NCBI GenBank assembly: GCA_014763715.1
Contig: JACXUV010000011.1
Span: 31,311-95,310, forward strand
Source: Rhodobacterales bacterium
GTDB taxonomy: Bacteria; Pseudomonadota; Alphaproteobacteria; Caulobacterales; Hyphomonadaceae
Direction: 5' to 3'
Length of the DNA: 64,000 bases
Of the stretch, positions 24,322 to 33,146 are shown piece by piece. Below the pieces are notes generated by a model that did no database searches, was not told the origin of the DNA, and saw only the letters and a program-made list of their open reading frames with translations. The stretch's first letter is position 1; the number at the start of each line of letters is the position of its first letter. Made by a program: the position numbers and the translations under genes.

Positions 24322-26901
24322 CTAGCCCAGCGCGCGGGCCACAATGTCTGCAGCATTAGGGGAAAGCCCCGCCGCCTGAAGGCGTTTCAGCGTCGCTTCT
24401 GCAGCAGCTTTCGCCTGCGGTTCCAGGATACGCCACTGCTCGAACGCGGTCAGCAGCCGCGCGCCCAGTGCCGGGTTCGCCTTGTCCGCTTTCAGGATGA
24501 TCTCCTCCACCGCCTGATAGCCGGTACCATCCGGGGCGTGGAAGGCCGCGAGGTTCTGCATGGTGAAGGCGGCGACCACAGAACGCACCCGGTTCGGGTT
24601 CTTCAGATCGAACGCCGGATGCGCCGCCAGCGCCTTGACCGTTTCCGCATCGCCGGTCGTGGCCTGCAGCGCGAACCATTTGTCCATCACCAGCGGGTTG
24701 TCCTGCCAGGTGGCTTCGAAATCGGCCAGCGCTTCATTCGATTTGCCGCCCTTCTGCACGGTATAGGCGCGCAGCGCGGCGAGGCGCTCGGTCATGTTGG
24801 TTGCGCCATCATACAGCTTGCGCAGCGTGTCTGCCGCCGACGGATCGGGCGACACCCCTAGCAGCACGATCATCGCCGTGCGCAGGGCGCGGATGCCCGC
24901 CTGCTCTGCCCCCGGGTTGAACGGCGCGGGCGTCGGCTTGCCAAGTGTCCCGGCGATGAAGCCGGAGAGCTTCGAGGCCAGCGCCGACTGCAGCTTCCGC
25001 CGGGCATTATTCAGCGCCACAGCATCGGCCGGCTGGCGCTCCAGGAACATCTCACCCACTTCCGGCAGGCGCGTCAGCAGCGCCGCAAATGCCGGATCGG
25101 CCTCAGCCGCCTCGACGGCGCCTGCCAGTGCAGCGACCAGCGCATCGTCCGGCTCAGCCTGGCTGCCTTCGGACAGGGCGAGGATCTCTTCCTTCACCAG
25201 AGACTGGACCCCGTCCCACTGATTGAACGGGTCGGTCTCCATACGGATCATGGCAAGCCGCTGATCACGGCTGAGCGCACGGTTCAGGCGAACCGGCGCC
25301 GTGAAGTCCCGGTTGACCGAGACCAGCGGCGCCTCGGTCACGCCTTCCGGCATTTCAAGCGTGAGGGTCACATCCTCGTCTTCCAGAATGGTCGTCCATT
25401 CGGCGAGATTGCCTTCCTCATCCAGCAGCGCCATTTCCAGCGGGATCGGCACCGGCTGTTTCTCCGGCTGGCCGGGCGTTGGCGGCGTCTTCTGTTTCAG
25501 CGTGATTTCGATCTCACGCGTTGCAGCATTCCACTTTTCCTCGACGGTCACTTCCGGCGTACCCGCCTGCGCATACCAGCGGCGGAACTGGGTGAAGTCT
25601 TCGCCCGTGACATCCTCGAAGCATTTGTAGAAATCCTCGATCGTCACAGCCTGGCCGTCATGGCGCTCGAAATAGAGGTCCATGCCTTTGCGGTAGAGGT
25701 CTTCGCCGATCATCCGGCGCAGCATGCCGATCAGTTCGGCGCCTTTCTCATAGACGGTCGCCGTGTAGAGATTGTCGATGGAGGCATAATTGTCCGGACG
25801 CACGGAGTGGGCCAGAGGCCCGGCATCTTCGGCGAACTGGCGCGCCCGCAGGCGGATCACGTCCTTGATGCGCTGCACCGGGCGCGAGCGCATGTCGGCA
25901 GAGAAGTTCTGATCACGGAAAACCGTCAGGCCTTCCTTCAGGCAGAGCTGGAACCAGTCGCGGCAGGTGATACGGTTGCCGGTCCAGTTGTGGAAGTATT
26001 CGTGCGCAACGATGCTCTCGATGGCCTCGAAGTCCGCATCGGTCGCGGTCGACTCGTCCGCCAGCACATAGGCGGAGTTGAAAACGTTGAGCCCCTTGTT
26101 CTCCATGGCGCCGAAATTGAAGTCGCGCACGGCCACGATGTTGAACACGCCAAGGTCATAGGCGCGGCCATAGGTTTCCTCGTCCCACTTCATGGAACGC
26201 TTCAGGCTGTCCATCGCCCAGGCGGCGCGTTCGGCATCGCCCTTGTCGACATGAATGGCGAGCGCAATCTCGTCCCCATTCATCGTGGTGAAGCTGTCGC
26301 GGTACACATCATAATCCCCGGCGCAGAGTGCGAAGAGGTAGGCCGGTTTCTTGTGCGGGTCGTCCCACACGGCGAAATGGCGCCCATCATCCAGATCACC
26401 CGTCTCGCCCGGCGTGCCATTGGACAGGAGGATCGGATAGGCCGCCTTGTCCGCCGCCATCCAGACATGGAACGCACTCATCACATCCGGACGGTCCGGA
26501 TAGAAAGTGATACGGCGGAAACCAATCGCCTCGCACTGGGTGCAGAATCGCCCGCCCGACATGTAGAGACCCGACAGCGCCGTATTGGCCGAGGGGGCAA
26601 TTTCCACTTCCGTCACCAGCGTGAAGGCATCCGGCACGGAGGCGATCGTCAGGCCCTTCTCACTCTGCTCATAGGCGGCGGGGTCCAGCGGTTTTCCGTC
26701 GATGGCAATCGACAGGAGCTTCAGCCCTTCCCCATCCAGCACCAGCGCGGCATCCGCCCCGCCCGTGCGGCGCAGCTTCAGTTCGGACCGCACTTTCGTG
26801 GCGTCCGGATCAAGATCGAAGCGGAGATCCACCTGCTCGACGTCAAACGGATAGGGCGTGTAGTCGGCAAGGTGTACGGAAACGGGAGTTTCGGTTCGCA
26901 T
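24322..26901 (-). CDS. pepN: Aminopeptidase N
   Basis: An 859-residue M1 zinc aminopeptidase. The substrate-binding GAMEN motif is near 262, the zinc site HEYFH-x18-E near 300-323 (IVAHEYFHNWTGNRITC, then LKEGLTVFRDQNF), and the C-terminal half is the bacterial PepN helical domain. It removes N-terminal residues from peptides in the cytoplasm. The start at 26901 has a CGGAG ribosome site; an in-frame ATG seven codons earlier has none. It is divergent from the VanZ-like gene. Confidence 0.95.
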   Translation of the reverse strand: MRTETPVSVHLADYTPYPFDVEQVDLRFDLDPDATKVRSELKLRRTGGADAALVLDGEGLKLLSIAIDGKPLDPAAYEQSEKGLTIASVPDAFTLVTEVEIAPSANTALSGLYMSGGRFCTQCEAIGFRRITFYPDRPDVMSAFHVWMAADKAAYPILLSNGTPGETGDLDDGRHFAVWDDPHKKPAYLFALCAGDYDVYRDSFTTMNGDEIALAIHVDKGDAERAAWAMDSLKRSMKWDEETYGRAYDLGVFNIVAVRDFNFGAMENKGLNVFNSAYVLADESTATDADFEAIESIVAHEYFHNWTGNRITCRDWFQLCLKEGLTVFRDQNFSADMRSRPVQRIKDVIRLRARQFAEDAGPLAHSVRPDNYASIDNLYTATVYEKGAELIGMLRRMIGEDLYRKGMDLYFERHDGQAVTIEDFYKCFEDVTGEDFTQFRRWYAQAGTPEVTVEEKWNAATREIEITLKQKTPPTPGQPEKQPVPIPLEMALLDEEGNLAEWTTILEDEDVTLTLEMPEGVTEAPLVSVNRDFTAPVRLNRALSRDQRLAMIRMETDPFNQWDGVQSLVKEEILALSEGSQAEPDDALVAALAGAVEAAEADPAFAALLTRLPEVGEMFLERQPADAVALNNARRKLQSALASKLSGFIAGTLGKPTPAPFNPGAEQAGIRALRTAMIVLLGVSPDPSAADTLRKLYDGATNMTERLAALRAYTVQKGGKSNEALADFEATWQDNPLVMDKWFALQATTGDAETVKALAAHPAFDLKNPNRVRSVVAAFTMQNLAAFHAPDGTGYQAVEEIILKADKANPALGARLLTAFEQWRILEPQAKAAAEATLKRLQAAGLSPNAADIVARALG

Positions 26902-27029
26902 GATGGCTCCGGGGCTTGGCATTCGATCTATTGGACATAGGAAATGCAGGGAGGTGCGTCGAGGGCCTGACCGCTGAAGGCTGGCACATGACCTGCTTTG
27001 ACCCCGGCAAAGACAAGGAACCCGCTTTG

Positions 27030-27386
27030 ATGGCCCGCTTTTTCAGATCACCCCGGATGCGCCGGATCGCGGGGATCCTCGCCATTGCCCTCATGATCGC
27101 GATTGCGGTCCTCTCCCTGCTGCCGCCAGCTGACCTGCCGCCAGTTGAAGGCTCCGACAAGCTGAAGCACTTCCTCGCCTATGGCAGTCTTGGCGGCGCC
27201 ATGGCCATCGCGGCAGGCCCTGGAAAAGCCCTGCGCGCTTTCCTCATCACGATCGGGTATGGCGCCCTGATGGAAGTCGCTCAGGCGCTGGCACCGACAG
27301 GCCGGGAATTCTCAATCCTGGATGAGGTCGCCAATGCGCTTGGGGCCGGGCTCGGCACAGCGGCCGCGCTGATACTTCGCCGTTAG
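27030..27386 (+). CDS. VanZ-like small membrane protein
   Basis: A 118-residue protein with three to four membrane helices (about residues 11-29, 51-65, 69-83 and 99-115). The segments LPPADLPPVEGSDKLKHFLAYGSLGG and LMEVAQALAPTGREFSILD-x-x-ANALGA are those of VanZ-like proteins (PF04892), whose SDKxxHF and R-x-x-S-x-x-D motifs recur in a broad family. Function is not established outside teicoplanin resistance loci. The start at 27030 is set by an AAGGA upstream and by the beginning of the first helix; longer starts are possible in this frame. Confidence 0.75.
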   Translation: MARFFRSPRMRRIAGILAIALMIAIAVLSLLPPADLPPVEGSDKLKHFLAYGSLGGAMAIAAGPGKALRAFLITIGYGALMEVAQALAPTGREFSILDEVANALGAGLGTAAALILRR

Positions 27387-27388
27387 GC

Positions 27389-27973
27389 CTATTCCGCGGC
27401 AACGGCCTCAGGCGTGTCTGTCAGCTGATAGATAAAGCGCAGGATGGCAGAGCACGACGTTATCACCTGCTTCAGGTCTTCAGGCACGTCTCCCGGATGT
27501 TCCGCGGCAAATTCCGCAATCCGGCGAACAATGCGCAATAGCTCCGGCGTGCGGACGATCATGCGGGCCTGATACTCGATCCGTTCCGGATCCCGGTCAA
27601 ATTCCGCCTTGCTGACCCGCCAGCCGCCGGTTCCGTCTTCTTCCGTCACAACAGCCGGATAGGTACCGGGATGCGTGGGTGACTGGGGAGAGAACTCCTG
27701 ATGCCAGCGCGCCACACGCCGGGCGATGGTCCAGCACTCCATGGCCGGATCGTCATCAGGCTCATTGTCAGCCGCTCCCTGATACATGACCTGCTCGGAA
27801 ACCAGTTCATGCCCCAGGAATTGCCGGCCTAGCCCGCATTCATAGGTAATGCGCAAAGGCTCATCGACATCCTTCACCCAGTGAGGAATGACCTGTTCCA
27901 CATGCGCCCATGTGCCAACCGGCTTCACATAGACCCGTTGCATTTTGTGAAAGAGCGCCTTGGCCATTGTCAT
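27389..27973 (-). CDS. Conserved-looking hypothetical protein, soluble
   Basis: A 194-residue protein with no signal peptide or membrane segment. It is not recognised. Features are an N-terminal MAKALFHKMQRVYVKPVGTW, a short acidic stretch (ADNEPDDDPAMECW) and a helical C-terminal half (RMIVRTPELLRIVRRIAEFA). Two ATGs close together (27973 and 27967) are both usable. It is convergent with the VanZ-like gene (two bases between stops) and alone on its strand. Confidence 0.65.
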   Translation of the reverse strand: MTMAKALFHKMQRVYVKPVGTWAHVEQVIPHWVKDVDEPLRITYECGLGRQFLGHELVSEQVMYQGAADNEPDDDPAMECWTIARRVARWHQEFSPQSPTHPGTYPAVVTEEDGTGGWRVSKAEFDRDPERIEYQARMIVRTPELLRIVRRIAEFAAEHPGDVPEDLKQVITSCSAILRFIYQLTDTPEAVAAE

Positions 27974-28151
27974 ACTCCCGATGACCTGACAGCGTTACAC
28001 GGGCCAATTTCAGCGGAATGAAGCTGATGGGTAAAATTTCACGCAATGCCTTTCCGCGTGGTCACGGCTTTCCGCGCACGTAAAGCTGGTTATTTTCGTA
28101 TCAGACATAGCAATCACGCCCTCTGAAGGGGCGAAGGGAGGCCCGTAACTC

Positions 28152-29267
28152 ATGAACTTCGATTTTTCCGAAGACCAGAAATTCCTTGCCGGCGAGGCAC
28201 GGAAATTCCTCGAAGCCGAGAGCGCCATTCCGGTGGTGCGCGAAGTGCTGAACGACGATTCCAAGGACTATAGCGAAGCGCTCTGGAAGAAGATCGTGGA
28301 GATGGGCTGGCTCGGCACGGCCATTCCAGAAGAACAGGGCGGGCTCGGCCTCGGCATGCTGGAAATGTGCGTGCTGGCCGAAGAAATGGGCCGCGTCCTG
28401 GCGCCGGTCCCCTTCTCGTCCACGGCCTATTACCTGACCGAAGCGGTGAAACTGGCCGGTTCCGACGAGCAGAAGAACGACATTCTCCCGCGCATCGTCG
28501 CCGGTGAGATCATCGGCTGCTACGCCGCCAGCGAAGGCCCCGGCCATCCGGATCCGGCCAGCCTGAAAACCACGTTTGACGGCTCCACCGTCAGCGGCAC
28601 GAAGATCCCGGTCGCCGATGGCGGCATTGCCACCCATGCGCTCGTGCTGGCCAAGGAAGGCGCGGGCGCCAGCCTCGTCCTCGTTGACCTCTCCGGTGCA
28701 GGCGTTACGCGCAAGTCGCTCTCAACGCTGGACCCGACACGCGGCCACGCTGAGCTGACCTTCGACAAGACGCCGGGCGTGCGCCTCGGCAAGGCTGGCG
28801 AAGGTGCGGCCCTGAACGAACAGCTGATGGACAAGGTCGCCATCCTGCTGGCCTTCGAACAGCTGGGCGGCGCCTCGCGCGCGCTGGAAATGGCGAAGGC
28901 ATACTCGCTGGAACGCTACGCCTTTGGCCGCCCGATTGCTGGCAACCAGGCCATCAAGCACAAGCTGGCCGAGATGTATGTGAAGAACGAAGTGGCTCGT
29001 TCCAACTGCTTCTACGGCGCCTGGGCTCTGTCAACCGACGCGCCGGAAATGCCGGAAGCCGCCGCTGCCGCGCGCGTCGCCGCATCGGAAGCCTTCTGGT
29101 TCGCCTCTAAGGAAAACATCCAGACGCATGGCGGCATGGGCTTCACCTGGGAAGTGGACTGCCACCTCTACTACCGCCGCGCCAAGCTGCTGGCCGTTCA
29201 GGCTGGCGGGCCGAAAGTGTGGAAAGAAAAACTCGTGCGTGCTCTCGAGCAGAAAAACGCCGCCTAA
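28152..29267 (+). CDS. Acyl-CoA dehydrogenase
   Basis: A 371-residue flavoprotein of the acyl-CoA dehydrogenase family. It starts MNFDFSEDQKFLAGEARKFL, has the IGCYAASEGPGHPDP flavin-contact region, GGASRALEMAKAYSLERYAFGRPIAGNQ and the C-terminal THGGMGFTWEVDCHLYYRRAK. A GGGAGG ribosome site precedes it. It forms a two-gene unit with the next dehydrogenase (12 bases between them). Such pairs are common in steroid or branched-chain acyl catabolism and may form a heteromer; the substrate is not deducible. Confidence 0.88.
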   Translation: MNFDFSEDQKFLAGEARKFLEAESAIPVVREVLNDDSKDYSEALWKKIVEMGWLGTAIPEEQGGLGLGMLEMCVLAEEMGRVLAPVPFSSTAYYLTEAVKLAGSDEQKNDILPRIVAGEIIGCYAASEGPGHPDPASLKTTFDGSTVSGTKIPVADGGIATHALVLAKEGAGASLVLVDLSGAGVTRKSLSTLDPTRGHAELTFDKTPGVRLGKAGEGAALNEQLMDKVAILLAFEQLGGASRALEMAKAYSLERYAFGRPIAGNQAIKHKLAEMYVKNEVARSNCFYGAWALSTDAPEMPEAAAAARVAASEAFWFASKENIQTHGGMGFTWEVDCHLYYRRAKLLAVQAGGPKVWKEKLVRALEQKNAA

Positions 29268-29279
29268 GGAGGAAACATC

Positions 29280-30479
29280 ATGGACTTCAACGATACACCC
29301 GAAGAAGCCGCCTTCCGTGCCGAGGCGCGCGCTTTCCTTGAAAAGCACCTGCAGCCGAAGGGCTCTGCCCCGGTCTCGCGCGATCGCGCGAACATGCTAC
29401 AAAAGGCCAAGGACTGGCAGAAAACGAAGGCAGAGAACAAGTTCGCCCAGATCACCTGGCCGAAGGAATGGGGTGGCCGCGGCGGCACCGCCATGCAGAG
29501 CGTCATCTGGGGCCAGGAAGAGTCGAAATTCGACGCACCGACCGGCCCCTTCGCCATCGGCCTCGGCATGTGCATCCCGACCGTCATTGCCTTCGGCTCT
29601 GACGAGCACAAGCAGCGCTACGTCCAGAAGGCCCTGATGGGCGAGGAAATCTGGTGCCAGCTCTTCTCCGAACCGTCTGCCGGGTCTGATGTGGCCGGCC
29701 TTAAAACCCGCGCCGTGAAAGACGGCGATGAGTGGGTTATCAATGGCCAGAAGGTCTGGACCTCCGGTGCCCACTATTCCGACTATGGTATCCTCCTCGT
29801 CCGGACGGACCCGAAAGTGCCGAAGCACAAGGGCCTCACCATGTTCATCGTGAACATGAAGCAGCCGGGCGTCGAAGTGCGCCCGATCCACCAGGCATCC
29901 GGCGGCCGCGAGTTCAACGAGGTCTACTTCACCGACGTCCGCATCCCGGACAAGGACCGTCTCGGCGATGTCGGCGCAGGCTGGAAAGTCGCCCTCGTCA
30001 CGCTGATGAACGAGCGTCTTGCCGTCGGCGGCTCCCCCGGCCCGGACTGGGGCGAGATCATGGCCTATGCCCGCCAGCAGGGCACCATGTCCGACCAGGC
30101 CTTCCGCGAGAAGCTGGCCGACTGGTATGTCGCGGCCCAGGGCTACAAGCTGACCAAGTTCCGCACCCAGACGGCCCTCTCCCGCGGGCAGACGCCGGGG
30201 CCCGAGAACTCGATCGGCAAGATCATCACCGCCAACCACCTGCAGGACATCTGCAACTCGGCCATCGAGATGCAGGACCATTACGGCATCATCAACGAGC
30301 AGGACCGCATGCCGGCCGATGCCATCTTCCAGCAGAGCTTCATGTGGGCCCCGGGCCTGCGCATTGCTGGCGGCACGGACGAGATCCTGAAGAACATCAT
30401 CGCCGAACGCGTTCTGGGCCTGCCCCAGGATGTCCGCGTCGACAAGGATCTCCCCTTCGACCAGATGAAAAGCGGCTGA
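29280..30479 (+). CDS. Acyl-CoA dehydrogenase
   Basis: A 399-residue acyl-CoA dehydrogenase. Core signatures are WCQLFSEPSAGSDVAGLKTRA, WVINGQKVWTSGAHYSDYG, REFNEVYFTDVRIPDKDRLG and the C-terminal GGTDEILKNIIAERVLGLP. It has an AAGGAGGAAAC ribosome site and follows the first dehydrogenase directly. It resembles the larger partner of FadE/ChsE-type pairs from cholesterol or terpenoid degradation, but no other catabolic genes for such substrates are present. Confidence 0.9.
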   Translation: MDFNDTPEEAAFRAEARAFLEKHLQPKGSAPVSRDRANMLQKAKDWQKTKAENKFAQITWPKEWGGRGGTAMQSVIWGQEESKFDAPTGPFAIGLGMCIPTVIAFGSDEHKQRYVQKALMGEEIWCQLFSEPSAGSDVAGLKTRAVKDGDEWVINGQKVWTSGAHYSDYGILLVRTDPKVPKHKGLTMFIVNMKQPGVEVRPIHQASGGREFNEVYFTDVRIPDKDRLGDVGAGWKVALVTLMNERLAVGGSPGPDWGEIMAYARQQGTMSDQAFREKLADWYVAAQGYKLTKFRTQTALSRGQTPGPENSIGKIITANHLQDICNSAIEMQDHYGIINEQDRMPADAIFQQSFMWAPGLRIAGGTDEILKNIIAERVLGLPQDVRVDKDLPFDQMKSG

Positions 30480-30512
30480 TCGCCTTTCAGCCCCTTAACC
30501 GGAACACATTGA

Positions 30513-30546
30513 AAATCCCGGCCGGACCCAACCGGCCGGGATTTTT
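30513..30546. terminator. Rho-independent terminator after acyl-CoA dehydrogenase pair
   Basis: AAATCCCGGCCGG and CCGGCCGGGATTT pair perfectly (13 bp) around a six-base loop, followed by further T residues. It ends the dehydrogenase operon 34 bases after the stop and the A-run on the far side may make it bidirectional. Confidence 0.88.
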
Positions 30547-30603
30547 ACGTATGGCGTTCAGGAGAACATATGGCAGACTGCCGCCTTTCTGGAGGAGCCT
30601 GCC

Positions 30604-30798
30604 ATGTTCAAGACCAATGAGGGCACAATTGACCGCGTTCTGCGCGTCATTGTCGGCCTGGCCCTGATCGCCATCGTGTTCGTCGGCCCGAAAACCCCAT
30701 GGGGCTGGGTCGGTCTGGTGCCATTGCTGACCGGGCTTGTCGGCACCTGCCCGCTCTACACCATCCTCGGTGTCCGCACCTGCAAACTGAAAGACTAA
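30604..30798 (+). CDS. DUF2892 (YgaP-like) membrane protein
   Basis: A 64-residue protein with a strong GGAGG ribosome site. It begins MFKTNEGTIDRVLRVIVGLA and has two helices with the diagnostic WVGLVPLLTGLVGTCPLYTILG segment of DUF2892/YgaP membrane domains. In larger relatives this domain follows a rhodanese; here it stands alone. Role unknown. Confidence 0.85.
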   Translation: MFKTNEGTIDRVLRVIVGLALIAIVFVGPKTPWGWVGLVPLLTGLVGTCPLYTILGVRTCKLKD

Positions 30799-30805
30799 CG
30801 TCCGC

Positions 30806-31405
30806 CTATTCCGGCTCTCCGGCCGGTTCGGCAGCGACAGCCTTCTCAGAAACAAATCCCGCAATCCGGGCGACGCAGCTGCGACCAGCTTCTGCCAGCG
30901 CGAGCGCACGCGCCTCGTTTGCAGATCCCGTTGCCGCCGCCGTGGAAGCAACATTGGTCTGCGCGACAACCTTGCGGGACCGCGCCTCGACCAGTGTCCC
31001 CTCCAGGCTGCAGCGCGCCTGCGTGCCTGCGAGGGAGAAATCCTCAATCCGCCAGACCAGCTCATAATCGGCCCGCGCGCCGGACTCGTAAGCCACGGCC
31101 ACGCCTGCCCCGGCATCGTTCACGGCATCCAGCAGCGCCACCTGCATCAGGCGCGTGGCATTGTCTGCCCACTCCACATCGCGCACGAGGCGCAATGCAC
31201 CGGCGGTGTTCTCGGATACGATCACACGGCTGCCCAGAAGGCGTGATGCCTCCGGCTCACGCACAGCAACGACGGCATCAACCGGATAGGTCTCCGTCAT
31301 GGCACCGAAGCGATAGAGGCCATCTGGCGCTTCCGGCTCAGGCAGGACGCTGACACAGGCGGAAAGCGAGAGAGCGGCGAAGGCAATGGAAAGCGAACGG
31401 ATCAT
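30806..31405 (-). CDS. ABC-type transport auxiliary lipoprotein (PqiC-like)
   Basis: A 199-residue lipoprotein with signal IAFAALSLSACVSVLP (Cys about 17). The body follows the auxiliary-lipoprotein pattern (DUF330-like): YRFGAMTETYPVDAVVAVRE, SRVIVSENTAGALRLVRDVEWADN and a C-terminal helical end (EARALALAEAGRSCVARIAG). In MCE lipid-transport operons this component sits on the outer membrane and contacts the MCE protein. It is the last gene of the operon; its ATG shares a base with the stop of the MCE gene (TGATG). Confidence 0.8.
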   Translation of the reverse strand: MIRSLSIAFAALSLSACVSVLPEPEAPDGLYRFGAMTETYPVDAVVAVREPEASRLLGSRVIVSENTAGALRLVRDVEWADNATRLMQVALLDAVNDAGAGVAVAYESGARADYELVWRIEDFSLAGTQARCSLEGTLVEARSRKVVAQTNVASTAAATGSANEARALALAEAGRSCVARIAGFVSEKAVAAEPAGEPE

Positions 31406-32364
31406 CAGCGTTTATCCTCATAAGGAACCGGTTCCCCCACAAGCATGCTTTGCGGGTTCTGTTCGAGATCGCGGGTCAGCCGGTCCATACGGCTGATCAG
31501 GATGCGGAGATCCTGTGCAGCAAGGCGGGAATCTTCCACAACGCCCGTTGCGGGGCCCTCCAGGAGATTGTTGACGACCGAGACAGTTTCCGTCCCCTGC
31601 GCCATGATGGCATTGGCCGAAGCAACAACATCCCGGATTTCCGCCAGAAGCTCATCCAGCCCCCCGGAAATGCTGGTCAGTTCCTTGTCCGCATTGGCGC
31701 TGAGCGAGCCGAAGGAATTCGCTGCCGTCGCGAATTCATCGCTGGCCCTGGAAATGTCTTTCATTGTACCGTTTGCCTGATCGATCAGCCCGTCGTCGAC
31801 GGCGAGCTTGCTCGTGATCGTCTCGATATTCTTCAGCGACGTGTTGATGGAGGCGATATTCTCGTCCGTCAGCAGCTTCTTCACCCGCGTCATTGTATCG
31901 TTGACCTGACCCATCACCTGCGCGCCGCCCGCGACGAGCTGGTCGAGCTGTGTCTTCTCTGCCCGGATCACAGGCACCGGCTCGCCGGGCTTTGCCTCCA
32001 GCAGACGGGCCGTCGGCGTACCGGCACTGATCTGGACGAAAGTCACTCCCGTGATCCCTGCCAGCTGGATCGAGGCCGTGGAATCCGTCTTCACCGGCGT
32101 TTCCCGGTCAATCCGTATACGGGCGCGCACCTTCGAAGGGTCTGCCCGGTCGATCCTGACAGTCGAAACCTCGCCCACCTTGATGCCGATATAGCGCACA
32201 GCCGATCCGTCTTCGAGCGACACTGGCCCCTCAAAGACAATGTCGTAGGCCTTGTAATCCCGCTTGAACTGGGATTGCCCCAGCCAAAGTACGAAAGACG
32301 CAACAGCCAGTGTCGCGATAATGACGAAAGCGCCGATGACGGCATAGTTCGCTCGCGTTTCCAT
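31405..32364 (-). CDS. MCE (MlaD-like) periplasmic lipid-binding protein
   Basis: A 319-residue protein with an N-terminal anchor (YAVIGAFVIIATLAVASFVLW) followed by the MCE domain at about 40-120 (YDIVFEGPVSLEDGSAVRYIGIKVGEV; QLAGITGVTFVQISAG). A long helical region (about 150-319) follows, of the sort that forms a tube or bundle in hexameric MCE proteins. It would carry lipid between membranes. The start at 32364 is chosen because it begins the membrane anchor; the longer frame adds an Arg-rich unrelated stretch. It follows the ATPase gene by 17 bases. Confidence 0.85.
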   Translation of the reverse strand: METRANYAVIGAFVIIATLAVASFVLWLGQSQFKRDYKAYDIVFEGPVSLEDGSAVRYIGIKVGEVSTVRIDRADPSKVRARIRIDRETPVKTDSTASIQLAGITGVTFVQISAGTPTARLLEAKPGEPVPVIRAEKTQLDQLVAGGAQVMGQVNDTMTRVKKLLTDENIASINTSLKNIETITSKLAVDDGLIDQANGTMKDISRASDEFATAANSFGSLSANADKELTSISGGLDELLAEIRDVVASANAIMAQGTETVSVVNNLLEGPATGVVEDSRLAAQDLRILISRMDRLTRDLEQNPQSMLVGEPVPYEDKR

Positions 32365-32381
32365 CGGTCCGGGCCCCCTTT

Positions 32382-33146
32382 CTAGTGTCCCGTTGCGGCG
32401 CGCCCACGCGGACCGCAAAAATATTCCTGCACCCAGGGATGGTCGAAGGCGCGCAGTTCATCGATCGTGCCGACCGCCAGCACATGCTTGTCACCCAGTA
32501 CGGCGATCCGGTCGCAAGTTGCGTGCAGCGTATCCACATCATGCGTGACAAGGAAGACAGTGAGGCCGAGCGCCTGCTGCAGGTTGCGGATCAGGGAATC
32601 GAAGCCCTCCGCCGTAATCGGGTCGAGGCCGGCTGTCGGCTCATCCAGGAACAGGAGTTCCGGATCGAGCGCCAGCGCACGGGCCAGCGCGGCACGCTTG
32701 CGCATGCCGCCGGAGAGGTCGGACGGATATTTCGGGCCCGCCTCAGCGCTGAGACCGGCCATGCGGATCTTCATGTCGGCGAGTTCGTGGCGCAGTTCCG
32801 GCCCGATCTGTGTGTGCTCCTTCATGGGCACTTCCACATTCTCGCGCACGGTGAGGTTCGAGAACAGCGCCCCATCCTGGAACATGACGCCCCAGCGCTC
32901 CTCCACCTCTGCCCGTTCGGCCTCGTCGAGCGTTTCCAGCCGCTGGCCGAACACTTCGATACTGCCCTCGGTAAACTCCTTGAGACCGGTAATCGCCCGC
33001 AACAGGACAGACTTGCCGCACCCGGACGGACCGATAATTCCGATGATCTCCCCGCGGCGGATGTCGAGATCCAGATGCTCATGCACGACATGCGTGCCGT
33101 AAGCCGTCTTCAGGTCCCGGATGCGGATGATGATGTCGTCCGTCAT
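32382..33146 (-). CDS. ABC transporter ATP-binding protein (MlaF-like)
   Basis: A 254-residue ATPase. Walker A is GPSGCGKSVLL (about 38-48), the signature LSGGMRKRAALARALALDP is near 144, Walker B is ELLFLDEPTAGLDP and the H-loop is in FLVTHDVDTL. The match to MlaF/Ttg2A-type ATPases comes from the order with the MlaE permease and MCE genes. It overlaps the permease gene by ATGA. Confidence 0.9.
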   Translation of the reverse strand: MTDDIIIRIRDLKTAYGTHVVHEHLDLDIRRGEIIGIIGPSGCGKSVLLRAITGLKEFTEGSIEVFGQRLETLDEAERAEVEERWGVMFQDGALFSNLTVRENVEVPMKEHTQIGPELRHELADMKIRMAGLSAEAGPKYPSDLSGGMRKRAALARALALDPELLFLDEPTAGLDPITAEGFDSLIRNLQQALGLTVFLVTHDVDTLHATCDRIAVLGDKHVLAVGTIDELRAFDHPWVQEYFCGPRGRAATGH